Source: Vulcaniibacterium gelatinicum
GTDB taxonomy: Bacteria > Pseudomonadota > Gammaproteobacteria > Xanthomonadales > Xanthomonadaceae
DNA length: 64,000 bases
Direction: 5' to 3'
Assembly: GCF_008033445.1 (NCBI RefSeq)
Contig: NZ_VNKO01000002.1
Coordinates: 1 to 64,000, forward strand
The notes beneath the pieces are model-generated. The model saw only the letters and a list, made by a program, of their open reading frames with translations. It was not told where the DNA came from and made no database searches. The position numbers and the translations under genes were made by a program. Positions 29,747 to 37,719 of this stretch are shown one piece after another (position 1 is the first letter of the stretch; every line of letters begins with the position of its first letter).

Positions 29747-29850
29747 TGACCCCGCCGGCTTGCCTCGGCGCCCGCATCGGCCGATACCGTTGCTGCCTTC
29801 CGGCCCTGGCGGGGTTTTCGACCTAGCGTCGCGAGGGGCCGACGGGGCCA
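29747..29850 (-). ncRNA. ffs: 4.5S signal recognition particle RNA
   Basis: The minus strand carries the conserved SRP helix-8 core CCAGGGCCGGAAGGCAGCAA with the GGAA tetraloop and the asymmetric-loop bases that bind Ffh. The ends fold into a 13-bp outer helix (29838-29850 with 29747-29759; one G-T plus one T-G wobble), giving about 104 bases, near the 114-base E. coli RNA. Exact ends are inferred from this pairing. Convergent with moaE. Confidence 0.9.
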
Positions 29851-29918
29851 CCATGGAACTGCGCAGCGGCTGCGCGCACGCCGCGGGGCGGACGGCAGCG
29901 GACAACGGCAGCGGGGAG

Positions 29919-30011
29919 TGGCGGAGAGGGCGGGATTCGAACCCGCGAAGCGGGGTTTAGCCGCTTACACACTTTCCAGGCGTGCTCCTTCGACCGCTCG
30001 GACACCTCTCC
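29919..30011 (-). tRNA. tRNA-Ser(GGA)
   Basis: 93 bases with long variable arm and encoded CCA on the minus strand; acceptor GGAGAGG/CCTCTCC; anticodon loop CTGGAAA gives GGA. Same direction as, and just upstream of, the SRP RNA. Confidence 0.97.
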
Positions 30012-30057
30012 GGAACCTGGCCCGGGCGCGCTGCGCGAGCGTGTCCGGGAGCTGGCC

Positions 30058-30086
30058 AGTCTACCGGCCGGGGCAGGGCCGGACAA
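30058..30086 (-). promoter_or_regulatory. promoter of tRNA-Ser(GGA)
   Basis: On the minus strand TTGTCC (30086-30081), 17-base spacer, TAGACT (30063-30058), 46 bases before the tRNA. Confidence 0.7.
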
Positions 30087-30178
30087 GCGCGCGTCCGCCG
30101 GCGCCGGGTCGGCGCGCGCGGCGTGGCACACTAGCGTTCCGCGTCTGCGTCGTCGGCACCGCCGGAGCCTCTTCCCGC

Positions 30179-31897
30179 ATGTCCTACCTGGTCCTTGCCC
30201 GCAAGTGGCGCCCGAAGCGTTTCGCCGAGCTGGTGGGGCAGGAGCACGTGGTGCGCGCGCTGACCAACGCGCTGCAGTCCGGCCGCGTCCACCACGCGTT
30301 CCTGTTCACCGGCACCCGCGGCGTGGGCAAGACCACCATCGCCCGCATCTTCGCCAAGAGCCTGAACTGCGAGCGCGGCACCTCCGCCGACCCGTGCGGC
30401 GAGTGCGAGACCTGCCTGGCGATCGACGCCGGCCGCTACATCGACCTGCTCGAGATCGACGCGGCCTCGAACACCGGCGTGGACAACGTCCGCGAGCTGA
30501 TCGAGAACGCGCAGTACATGCCCTCGCGCGGGCGCTACAAGGTGTACCTCATCGACGAGGTGCACATGCTGTCGAAGGCGGCGTTCAACGCGCTGCTGAA
30601 GACGCTCGAGGAGCCGCCGGAGCACGTCAAGTTCCTGTTCGCGACCACCGACCCGGAGAAGCTGCTGGTGACGGTGCTGTCGCGCTGCCTGCAGTTCAAC
30701 CTCAAGCGCCTGGACGAGGCGCAGATCGCCGGGCAGCTGCGCAAGATCCTGGCGGCGGAAGGGATCGAGGCCGAGGAGGGCGCGATCGCGCAGCTGGCGC
30801 GGGCCGCCGACGGCAGCCTGCGCGACGGCCTGTCGCTGCTCGACCAGGCCATCGCCTACACCGGCGGCCGGCTCGGGGACGCGGCGGTGGCGGCGATGCT
30901 CGGCACCGTGGACCGGGCCCGGGTCGGCGCGCTGCTCGACGCGCTCGCCGACGGCGACGGCGAGCGCATGCTGGCGACGGTGGCCACGCTGGCCGAGTTC
31001 GCGCCCGACTGGGGCGGCGTGCTCGACGCGCTGGCCGAGGCGCTGCACCGGGTGCAGGTGCGGCAGCTGGTGCCGGGCGCGGCGGTCGAGGATGCGCGCG
31101 TGGACACCTCCGGGCTGGCGCAGCGGCTGCGGCCGGAACTGGTGCAGCTGTGGTACCAGATGGCGCTGCACGGCCGCCGCGACCTGCCGCTGGCGCCGAG
31201 CCCGCGTGCGGGCCTGGAGATGACGTTGCTGCGGATGCTGGCGTTCCGGCCGGCGGAGGAGGGCGCGGCCGCGGCCGGTACCGGCGCCGGCACGGTGGCG
31301 CGGGGCGGGGCGGCCGGCGCACGCGCCGCGCTCGCGGCCGATCCGGTGCGCGGTGTCGCCCCGGCGTCTCCGGCGCCTGCCGGAACGGCGCGGCCGGTCG
31401 AATCCGCCCCGCCTGCCCGCGCCGAGACAGCCGCGCCCGTGACCGCGCGGCCGCCCGAGCCCGCACCTGCCGCCGTGGCCGACGCCGACACCGCGCCGTC
31501 CGCCGTGATGCTCGATGCCGAGGCCTGGGTCGGCCTGGCCGCGCGCCTGCCGCTGCGCGGCCCGGCACGCGCGCTCGCCGAGCACGCCGGCTTCGTGGCC
31601 TGGGACGGCCGCCTGCTGCGGCTGAGCCTGTCGCCCGCCGACGAGCACCTGCAGTCGCCGTCGCTGGCCAGGCAACTGGCCACGGCACTCGCCGCGGAGC
31701 TGGGCACCACGCCGCAGATCCGCTTCGAGACCGGCGCGGGCAGCGGCGAAACCCTGCACGAACGCACCGCGCGCGAGCGTGACGCGCGCCAGGAAGCGGC
31801 CGAACGCGCGTTCCTGTCCGACCCCGGCGTCCAGCAGCTGATGTCGCGCCACGGCGCGACCCTCGTCCCGGATTCGATCCGACCTTTCGAAGAGTGA
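30179..31897 (+). CDS. dnaX: DNA polymerase III subunits gamma/tau
   Basis: Motor subunit of the clamp loader. 572 residues from the ATG at 30179 ([12 protein letters not shown], the family start). The AAA+ part has Walker [10 protein letters not shown], a four-cysteine zinc module (C-E-R-G then CGECETC), Walker B IDEVHML and the sensor SRC motif. An Ala/Pro-rich linker (about residues 370-450) precedes the tau-specific C-terminal domain that binds the polymerase and helicase. I see no run of A bases like the E. coli frameshift site, so a separate gamma product is not predicted. Heads dnaX-ybaB-recR. Confidence 0.96.
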   Translation: MSYLVLARKWRPKRFAELVGQEHVVRALTNALQSGRVHHAFLFTGTRGVGKTTIARIFAKSLNCERGTSADPCGECETCLAIDAGRYIDLLEIDAASNTGVDNVRELIENAQYMPSRGRYKVYLIDEVHMLSKAAFNALLKTLEEPPEHVKFLFATTDPEKLLVTVLSRCLQFNLKRLDEAQIAGQLRKILAAEGIEAEEGAIAQLARAADGSLRDGLSLLDQAIAYTGGRLGDAAVAAMLGTVDRARVGALLDALADGDGERMLATVATLAEFAPDWGGVLDALAEALHRVQVRQLVPGAAVEDARVDTSGLAQRLRPELVQLWYQMALHGRRDLPLAPSPRAGLEMTLLRMLAFRPAEEGAAAAGTGAGTVARGGAAGARAALAADPVRGVAPASPAPAGTARPVESAPPARAETAAPVTARPPEPAPAAVADADTAPSAVMLDAEAWVGLAARLPLRGPARALAEHAGFVAWDGRLLRLSLSPADEHLQSPSLARQLATALAAELGTTPQIRFETGAGSGETLHERTARERDARQEAAERAFLSDPGVQQLMSRHGATLVPDSIRPFEE

Positions 31898-31904
31898 CCC
31901 CCCT

Positions 31905-32231
31905 ATGCGCGGAAACATCGCCCAACTCATGCAGCAGGCGCAGCGGATGCAGGAAACCCTGCAGCGCGCGCAGGAAGAGATCGCCAGGCTCGAGGTCACC
32001 GGCAGCGCCGGCGGCGGCATGGTCAGCGTGACCCTCACCGGGCGCAAGGAATGCCGCAAGGTGCGGATAGACCCGAGCGTGCTGTCCGACCCGGAGATGC
32101 TCGAGGACCTGATCGCCGCGGCGTACAACGACGCCTCGAACAAGGTGGACGCCGAGGCGCAGGCGAAGATGGCCGGCGCCACCGCGGGCATGCCGCTGCC
32201 GCCGGGCATGAAGCTCCCGGGCATGTTCTGA
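31905..32231 (+). CDS. ybaB: YbaB/EbfC-family nucleoid-associated protein
   Basis: Small DNA-binding homodimer of unclear role. 108 residues with the N-terminal heptad-rich helix ([15 protein letters not shown]) and the core [23 protein letters not shown]. Located seven bases after dnaX and before recR, the order kept in most bacteria. Confidence 0.95.
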   Translation: MRGNIAQLMQQAQRMQETLQRAQEEIARLEVTGSAGGGMVSVTLTGRKECRKVRIDPSVLSDPEMLEDLIAAAYNDASNKVDAEAQAKMAGATAGMPLPPGMKLPGMF

Positions 32232-32319
32232 TGCGGACGCTGCGGCGGCCTGGCGCCGCATCCGCGCCGTCGCCGCAGCGTGCGCACGCGTCCCTGTGCG
32301 CGACAGCCGGGATCGAGGC

Positions 32320-32913
32320 ATGTCTTCCCTGCTCGAACAACTGATCGAAGCCCTGCGCGTGCTGCCCGGCGTCGGCCCGAAGTCGGCGCAGCGCATGGCC
32401 TACCACCTGCTCGAGCGCGACCGCGCCGGCGGGCAGCGGCTGGCTGCGGCGCTGGCCGCCGCGGTCGAGCGGATCGGCCAGTGCGCGCGCTGCCGCGACT
32501 TCAGCGAGGAGCCGGTGTGCGCCACCTGCGCCAGCCCGGCGCGCGATGCGCACCTGCTGTGCATCGTCGAGTCGCCCGCCGACCGGCTCGCGATCGAGCA
32601 GGCCACCGGCTACCGCGGCTGCTACTTCGTGCTGCACGGCCGGCTCAGCCCGCTCGACGGCATCGGCCCGAGCGAACTGGGCCTGGACCTGCTCGCCGCG
32701 CGCCTGGCCGAGGGCGAGGTGCAGGAGGCGATCATCGCCACCAACCCCACCGTCGAGGGCGAAGCCACCGCGCACTACCTGGCCCAGCTCGCGCGCCGGC
32801 ACGGCGTGCGTCCGAGCCGCCCCGCCCATGGCGTGCCGCTGGGCGGCGAACTCGAATACGTGGACCGCGGCACCCTGGCGCACGCCTTCGGCAGCCGCAG
32901 CGAGATGGGCTGA
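32320..32913 (+). CDS. recR: recombination mediator RecR
   Basis: Works with RecF and RecO to load RecA at gaps. 197 residues from the ATG at 32320; an upstream in-frame ATG at 32296 would only add eight residues. Helix-hairpin-helix [17 protein letters not shown] at the N-terminus, the zinc motif [16 protein letters not shown], the Toprim domain starting [15 protein letters not shown], and a C-terminal Walker B-like region. Confidence 0.96.
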   Translation: MSSLLEQLIEALRVLPGVGPKSAQRMAYHLLERDRAGGQRLAAALAAAVERIGQCARCRDFSEEPVCATCASPARDAHLLCIVESPADRLAIEQATGYRGCYFVLHGRLSPLDGIGPSELGLDLLAARLAEGEVQEAIIATNPTVEGEATAHYLAQLARRHGVRPSRPAHGVPLGGELEYVDRGTLAHAFGSRSEMG

Positions 32914-32942
32914 GCCCCCGAACCCCCATGGAGGACCCCGCG

Positions 32943-33296
32943 ATGAGCAACGACACGATCTTCCACCGGATCATGCGCCGCGAGATCCCGGCCGACATCG
33001 TGTACGAGGACGAGCACCTGATCGCGTTCCGCGACATCGCGCCGCAGGCGCCGGTGCACGTGCTGTTCGTGCCCAAGACCGACATCCCCACGCTCGACGA
33101 CCTGCAGCCGGCGCAGGCGGAGGTCGTCGGCCGGCTGCTGCTGGCCGCGGCGGACTACGCCAGGCGCGAGGGCTTCGCCGGGGACGGCTACCGGGTGGTG
33201 ATCAACTGCAACGCGAACGCCGGGCAGACGGTGTTCCAGCTGCACCTGCACCTGCTGGCCGGAGCCCCACTGGGGCGGTTCGGCACGCCGCGCTGA
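32943..33296 (+). CDS. HIT-family (HinT-like) nucleotide hydrolase
   Basis: 117-residue purine nucleoside phosphoramidase-like protein. Start IFHRIMRREIPADIVYEDE and core APVHVLFVPK are HinT-type. The histidine triad reads Q99-L-H101-L-H103-LL, so the first His of HxHxHxx is Gln while the central nucleophile His101 and the last His are kept. Located 29 bases after recR, with its own GGAGGA site. Confidence 0.9.
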   Translation: MSNDTIFHRIMRREIPADIVYEDEHLIAFRDIAPQAPVHVLFVPKTDIPTLDDLQPAQAEVVGRLLLAAADYARREGFAGDGYRVVINCNANAGQTVFQLHLHLLAGAPLGRFGTPR

Positions 33297-33312
33297 GGCC
33301 GGCGCGCGCGCC

Positions 33313-33798
33313 TCACCACCAGCCCCACCACGGCCACGGCACCGGCCGCTCGATCACGTCCACACGCTCGCGCACCGGCCACAGGTACACCACGTCCGCG
33401 GCCACCCGCGGGAAGCGGTAGTCGTACTCGCCGATGCGGCGGTTCTCGTAGCCCTCGATGCGGCCGGTGAAGGTCACTTCGCGGTCGGGCTTGAACAGGG
33501 CCGGGTCGTAGAAGCCGGCGCGGCAGGCGATGAACCGGCCGCCGACCTCGTCGGTGGCCCAGTACGGCCGCCCGTAGGCGTCGAGCCGGGTGGAGATCAT
33601 CTCGAAGCAGGTGCGGTCGGCCAGCGGCTCGGTGCGCACGATGCGCCCGCCCCAGCGCACCACCGCGCCGGTGCGGTCGCCGGCGGCGGCCTCCTGCGGG
33701 GTGATCTGGGCGAAGCTGCCCTGCAGCGGCGTGGGCGTGGTGGCGCAGGCCGCGAGCAGCGCGGCGACCAGAACGGGAACGGCCAGACGCGGTGTCAT
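33313..33798 (-). CDS. Slp-family outer-membrane lipoprotein
   Basis: 161-residue lipoprotein: signal peptide with lipobox LLAAC (Cys18) and a Slp domain that includes GGRIVRTEPLADRTCFEM and the ending DYRFPRVAADVVYLWP. Slp in E. coli is a starvation- and acid-induced outer-membrane lipoprotein. The C-terminus is Trp/Pro-rich (VPWPWWGWW). Its ATG overlaps the transglutaminase stop (ATGA), so it is the last gene of the moxR operon and likely co-translated. Confidence 0.85.
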   Translation of the reverse strand: MTPRLAVPVLVAALLAACATTPTPLQGSFAQITPQEAAAGDRTGAVVRWGGRIVRTEPLADRTCFEMISTRLDAYGRPYWATDEVGGRFIACRAGFYDPALFKPDREVTFTGRIEGYENRRIGEYDYRFPRVAADVVYLWPVRERVDVIERPVPWPWWGWW

Positions 33799-35765
33799 GA
33801 CGGGGACTCCTGGCGGGAGACGGGGCGGTGGGTGCGCAGGGCGCGGATCAGCGCCCGCAACTCTCGTCCATCGCCACCGCCGGGAGCGTAGCGCTGGCGG
33901 ACGAAACGCTGGCTGAGCGCCGCCAGCGCCTGGTCCTGCGGCCGGGCGCGCAGCACCCGCGCGACCCAGGTGCCGGCCGGCTCGTGCGGCAGGCGGCCCA
34001 GGCCGAGCCGGGCGTAACGCGCACCCAGCCGGTGCCAGGCGCGCAGCAGCGGGTCGCGCTCGCCGCGCTCGCGCGCAACCAGCCAGAACGCGACCAGCAG
34101 GGCCAGCGCTGCGGCCACGGCGAAGGCCAGCACCAGCCGCGGCGGGGTCATCTCGTCCACGCCGAGCGGCCGGAACATCAGCCGCTGCCGGCGGGCATCG
34201 AAGCCGAGCACGAAATCGTTCCAGGCGCGGCGCAACCAGTCGCCGGCGTCCAGCACCGGGGCAAGATCGTCGAGCACCCCGCCGGCCGCTGCGGCGCGGT
34301 CGGCGAGGGTGTCGAACACCCGCTCGGGCGCGACCGCGGCGGTCGGATCCACCCGCACCCAGCCGCGTTGCGGCAGCCACACCTCGGCCCAGGCGTGCGC
34401 GTCGGAACGGCGCAGCAGCCAATAGTCGCCGAGCCGGTTGTAGTAGCCGCCGGCATACCCGGTCACCACCCGCGCCGGGATCCCCGCGCCGCGCATGAGC
34501 ACCACGAACGCGCCGCTGAAGTGTTCGCAGTAGCCGGCCTTGTAGCCGAACAGGAATTCGTCCACCGCGTGCCGGCCGGGCAGGGGCACGTCGAGGGTGT
34601 AGGCGAATTCGGCGCGGATCCACTCCAGCGCGCGGCGCACGACCATGGCGTCGTCGGCGCCGGCTTCGGCGCGCCACTGCCGCGCGAGCGCGAGCGTGCG
34701 CGGGTTGAAGCCCTCGGGTAGTTCGAGCGCGGCGCGGCGCAGGGTGTGCGGCAGTTGCGGTTCGACCGCCGCCGGCGGCGCCGAGCGGATCCGCCAGCGG
34801 GTGAGCGAGATCAGCGGGCGCCTGGTGTACAGGCCGAAATCCAGGCTCATGCGGGCGCCGTCGGGTGCAGCCAGCGGCAGGTCGAGGGCGACCAGCTGGT
34901 GCCGGTCGGTCGGTTCGAGTTCGAGTTCGTACTCCCAGCCGGGGCCGGCGGTACGCAACTCCGGCGCGGGAACGCCCTGCAGCCAGCGCGGCTGGATCCA
35001 GCTGCGGCCGTCGTAGTGCCACAGCACCGGTCCGCGCCAGTACATCTCGCGCTGCGATGGGGTCGCGCCGAAGAAGCGCACGCGCGCGGCGGGAGTGTCG
35101 TCGGTGAGGATGTCGAGCCATTGACCCGGCGACATCGTGTCCGACAGCCCCGGGCGCGCCTGCGCGCGTTCCGGCACGCCCCACAGCGGCGAGGCCATGC
35201 GCGGGAACAGCCAGAACGCCGCCAATGCCAATGGCAGGCCGACGGCGATCATCCGCCAGACCCGGCCGAAACGCCGCAGCGGCGGCGTCCGTCGTGGCGG
35301 CTGGCCCGATTCCAGTTCGGCCAGGCGCTGCAGCGCGGCGAGCGCGACCGTGACTGCGACGATGCCGAGCGTGAGCGACAGCGGCCCCTGGTCGAGCAGG
35401 AAGGTGGCGAACGGCGCGAACAGGGCGAAACCGACCAGGCTGCGCGCATCGCGCAAACTGGCGGTCTCCGCCGGCTTGATCGCGAGCATCGCGGCGAGCA
35501 GGGCGCAGGCGGTGTCGCGCCCCATCGCAAAGCGCATCTGCGCCAGCACCGCGCCGAGCAGGGCCAGCGCGAGCAGGAGGCGCAACGGCCCGGCCAGCGG
35601 CCGCTTGCGTGCGAGCGCGGCGACCGCGAGTGCGGTCAGTCCGATCCCGAAGGCGATCGGCGGCGGCAGCTGCAGCAGCAAGGGCAGCAGCGAGACGCCG
35701 CCGGCAGCGAGGGCCCAGTGCCGGCTCGGCGGGTCGAGTGCGATCGGCTCAGCCCGGTGTGCCAT
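33795..35765 (-). CDS. tgpA: membrane transglutaminase-like protein (DUF3488/TgpA family)
   Basis: 656 residues: six or so N-terminal membrane helices (residues about 15-195), a periplasmic transglutaminase domain, one more membrane helix (about 555-575) and a DUF4129-like cytoplasmic tail. The cysteine-protease-type triad is visible: Cys413 in GYCEHFSGAF, His in DAHAWAEVW, Asp in VRVDPTAAV. The related Pseudomonas TgpA is an essential periplasmic-domain protein. Its 5' end overlaps the DUF58 gene by 17 bases. Substrate unknown. Confidence 0.9.
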   Translation of the reverse strand: MAHRAEPIALDPPSRHWALAAGGVSLLPLLLQLPPPIAFGIGLTALAVAALARKRPLAGPLRLLLALALLGAVLAQMRFAMGRDTACALLAAMLAIKPAETASLRDARSLVGFALFAPFATFLLDQGPLSLTLGIVAVTVALAALQRLAELESGQPPRRTPPLRRFGRVWRMIAVGLPLALAAFWLFPRMASPLWGVPERAQARPGLSDTMSPGQWLDILTDDTPAARVRFFGATPSQREMYWRGPVLWHYDGRSWIQPRWLQGVPAPELRTAGPGWEYELELEPTDRHQLVALDLPLAAPDGARMSLDFGLYTRRPLISLTRWRIRSAPPAAVEPQLPHTLRRAALELPEGFNPRTLALARQWRAEAGADDAMVVRRALEWIRAEFAYTLDVPLPGRHAVDEFLFGYKAGYCEHFSGAFVVLMRGAGIPARVVTGYAGGYYNRLGDYWLLRRSDAHAWAEVWLPQRGWVRVDPTAAVAPERVFDTLADRAAAAGGVLDDLAPVLDAGDWLRRAWNDFVLGFDARRQRLMFRPLGVDEMTPPRLVLAFAVAAALALLVAFWLVARERGERDPLLRAWHRLGARYARLGLGRLPHEPAGTWVARVLRARPQDQALAALSQRFVRQRYAPGGGDGRELRALIRALRTHRPVSRQESPS

Positions 35766-36714
35766 CGTGCACCTCGGGCAGCAGGGCCAGCGCGCGCAGG
35801 CAGGCGTGACGATGCGCCAGACCCTGATCGGGACCGATGGGGGGGTGCTTCGGCAGCAACAGGCGATACCGGCGGCCGTCGCGCTCGGCTTCGTCCACCC
35901 AGCGCGCCAGGCGCCGGATCCGGTCCTCGTAGGCCAGCCCGCCCAGCGTGTGCCAGTCGAGCACCACGTCGGCGCCGAGCGGTTGCTCGTATTCGCGCAC
36001 CAGCAGCTGGTCGCGCTTGGCCGATGGCTTCCACGCCACGGCGCGGCGCGGGTCGCCGCGGCGGTAGGCGCGCAGATGGTGGACGTCGTCGCCGGTGGGA
36101 TGCAGCCGGCGTTGGGCGGTTTCGCCGCGCCCCTCGGGCAGCGGCGGCCCGGCAGCCTCGGGGGCCGGATACACCAGCAGCGCCTGCGCCGGCCACACGT
36201 AGCCCCAGGCGTGCGCCAGGCCGAGCGGTTGCGTGGTCGAAACCTGCAGCCGCGGCAGCCGCAGCCAGCCGCGGCACTCGGTCGGCACCGCGAACGTGGC
36301 CACGCCGCGTCCGTCCTCCAGCGAGAGCGGCGCTTCTGCCTGCGCCAGCCGCACCCGCAACCCGCGCCGTTCGCGGCCATCGTCCGCGCGCGCGTGCAGG
36401 CGCACCTGCATCGGCCTGCCGGCCGCCACCGGTTCGGCGTCGAGGGCATGGAACTCCAGGCCGCTGAGCTGCAGGTGCGCGGCGAACAGGCTGCTCAACG
36501 CCGCGCCCGCCAGCAGCAGTGCGAGCAGCAGCGCCGGGTTGTTGTTGTAGTTCAGCGCGCCGAGCGTCATCGTGCCCAGCAGCAGCAGGAAGAACAGGCC
36601 GAAGCGGGTGGGCAGCACATAGATGCGGCGCCGGTCCAGACGCACCGGGAACGTTTCCCGTGCGCGCGGCCGCGCCCAGCCCTCGAAGCGCGCGGCCAGC
36701 GCCTGCCCGCGCAT
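35749..36714 (-). CDS. DUF58-domain membrane protein, MoxR partner
   Basis: 321 residues: two adjacent membrane helices (about 32-75), then a periplasm- or cytoplasm-facing beta-rich part and the DUF58 motif RRGDPRRAVAWKPSAKRDQLLVREYE near residues 210-240, which often precedes a von Willebrand-like fold. Starts two bases after the moxR stop. MoxR-DUF58-transglutaminase is a widespread three-gene cassette in which the AAA+ ATPase is thought to act as chaperone for the other two; that role is family inference. Confidence 0.88.
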   Translation of the reverse strand: MRGQALAARFEGWARPRARETFPVRLDRRRIYVLPTRFGLFFLLLLGTMTLGALNYNNNPALLLALLLAGAALSSLFAAHLQLSGLEFHALDAEPVAAGRPMQVRLHARADDGRERRGLRVRLAQAEAPLSLEDGRGVATFAVPTECRGWLRLPRLQVSTTQPLGLAHAWGYVWPAQALLVYPAPEAAGPPLPEGRGETAQRRLHPTGDDVHHLRAYRRGDPRRAVAWKPSAKRDQLLVREYEQPLGADVVLDWHTLGGLAYEDRIRRLARWVDEAERDGRRYRLLLPKHPPIGPDQGLAHRHACLRALALLPEVHDGTPG

Positions 36715-36716
36715 GT

Positions 36717-37667
36717 TCAGTCCACCGGCACCGCGTGCAGGATCGCCTTGGCCAGCGCCTCGCCGCTGCCGGCATCGGCGTCGGCGACCAGCCGGTGCGA
36801 GGCGACGGGCACGAACAGGGCCTGCACGTCTTCGGGCAGCACGTGCTCGCGGCCGAGCAGCAGGGCGTGGCTGCGCGCGGCGTGCAGCAGGGCCAGCCCC
36901 GCGCGCGGCGACAGGCCCACGCGTACGCCGGGATGGCGGCGGCTGCGCGCGAGCAGTGCCTGCACGTAGGTCACCAGCGCCTCGCTCGCATGCACCTGGG
37001 ATGCGGCCTTGCGCAGCGCGAGCACGTCGCCGCGCTCGAGCACCGGCGTGGTCTGCGCGATCAGCAGGCGCCGGTCCTCGCCGGCCAGCAGTTCGCGCTC
37101 GGCCTGCTCGTCCGGATAGCCGAGGGTGAGCCGGAGCAGGAAGCGGTCGAGCTGCGAGTCCGGCAGCGGGTAGGTGCCGGCGAGGTCCACCGGGTTCTGG
37201 GTGGCGATCACGTAGAACGGGTTGGGCAGCGCGTGGGTGGTGCCGTCCACCGTCACCTGCTGCTCGGCCATCGCCTCCAGCAGCGCGCTCTGGGTGCGCG
37301 GCGGCGCGCGGTTGATCTCGTCGGCGAGCAGGACGTGGGTGAAGATCGGGCCGGGATGGAACGCGAACTGCCGGGTCTGCGCGTCGTACACCGACACGCC
37401 GAGGATGTCCGCCGGCAGCAGGTCGGAGGTGAACTGCACGCGCTGGAAGCCCAGGCCCAGGGTGGCCGCGATCGCGTGCGCGAGCGTGGTCTTGCCCAGG
37501 CCGGGCAGGTCCTCGATCAGCAGGTGGCCGCCGGACAGCAGCGCGACGAAGGCCAGGCGCACCTCGTGCGACTTGCCGAGCACGAGCGTGTTGACCTGGG
37601 CGAGGGCATCGCGGAGCGAGGCGCGCAGGGCATCGGGTAGCATCTTCGCTGCGGGGACTGCGGACAT
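36717..37667 (-). CDS. MoxR-type AAA+ ATPase
   Basis: 316 residues from the ATG at 37667 (an inner ATG at 37643 is possible). Walker A EDLPGLGKTTLA, Walker B LLADEINRAPPRTQ, the sensor ATQNPVDLAGTYPLP and the arginine-finger region DSQLDRFLLRL are all intact. First gene of moxR-DUF58-tgpA-slp on the minus strand; divergent from the membrane glycosyltransferase with 52 bases between the starts. Confidence 0.93.
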   Translation of the reverse strand: MSAVPAAKMLPDALRASLRDALAQVNTLVLGKSHEVRLAFVALLSGGHLLIEDLPGLGKTTLAHAIAATLGLGFQRVQFTSDLLPADILGVSVYDAQTRQFAFHPGPIFTHVLLADEINRAPPRTQSALLEAMAEQQVTVDGTTHALPNPFYVIATQNPVDLAGTYPLPDSQLDRFLLRLTLGYPDEQAERELLAGEDRRLLIAQTTPVLERGDVLALRKAASQVHASEALVTYVQALLARSRRHPGVRVGLSPRAGLALLHAARSHALLLGREHVLPEDVQALFVPVASHRLVADADAGSGEALAKAILHAVPVD

Positions 37668-37719
37668 GGCGCGCGCCTTCGGGAACCCGGTCGAGCGAGT
37701 GTAGCGAGGACGTCCACCG

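Noticed and set aside
29749-29815. Alternative short SRP RNA closed by ACCCCGCC/GGCGGGGT
   Set aside because: This pairing would leave out the 5' strand of the conserved stem. The longer fold with a 13-bp outer helix (29747-29759 with 29838-29850) puts the GGAA loop at the apex as required.
31000-31500. Programmed frameshift in dnaX to make gamma
   Set aside because: No A-rich slippery heptamer is visible in the linker region; only full-length tau is supported.
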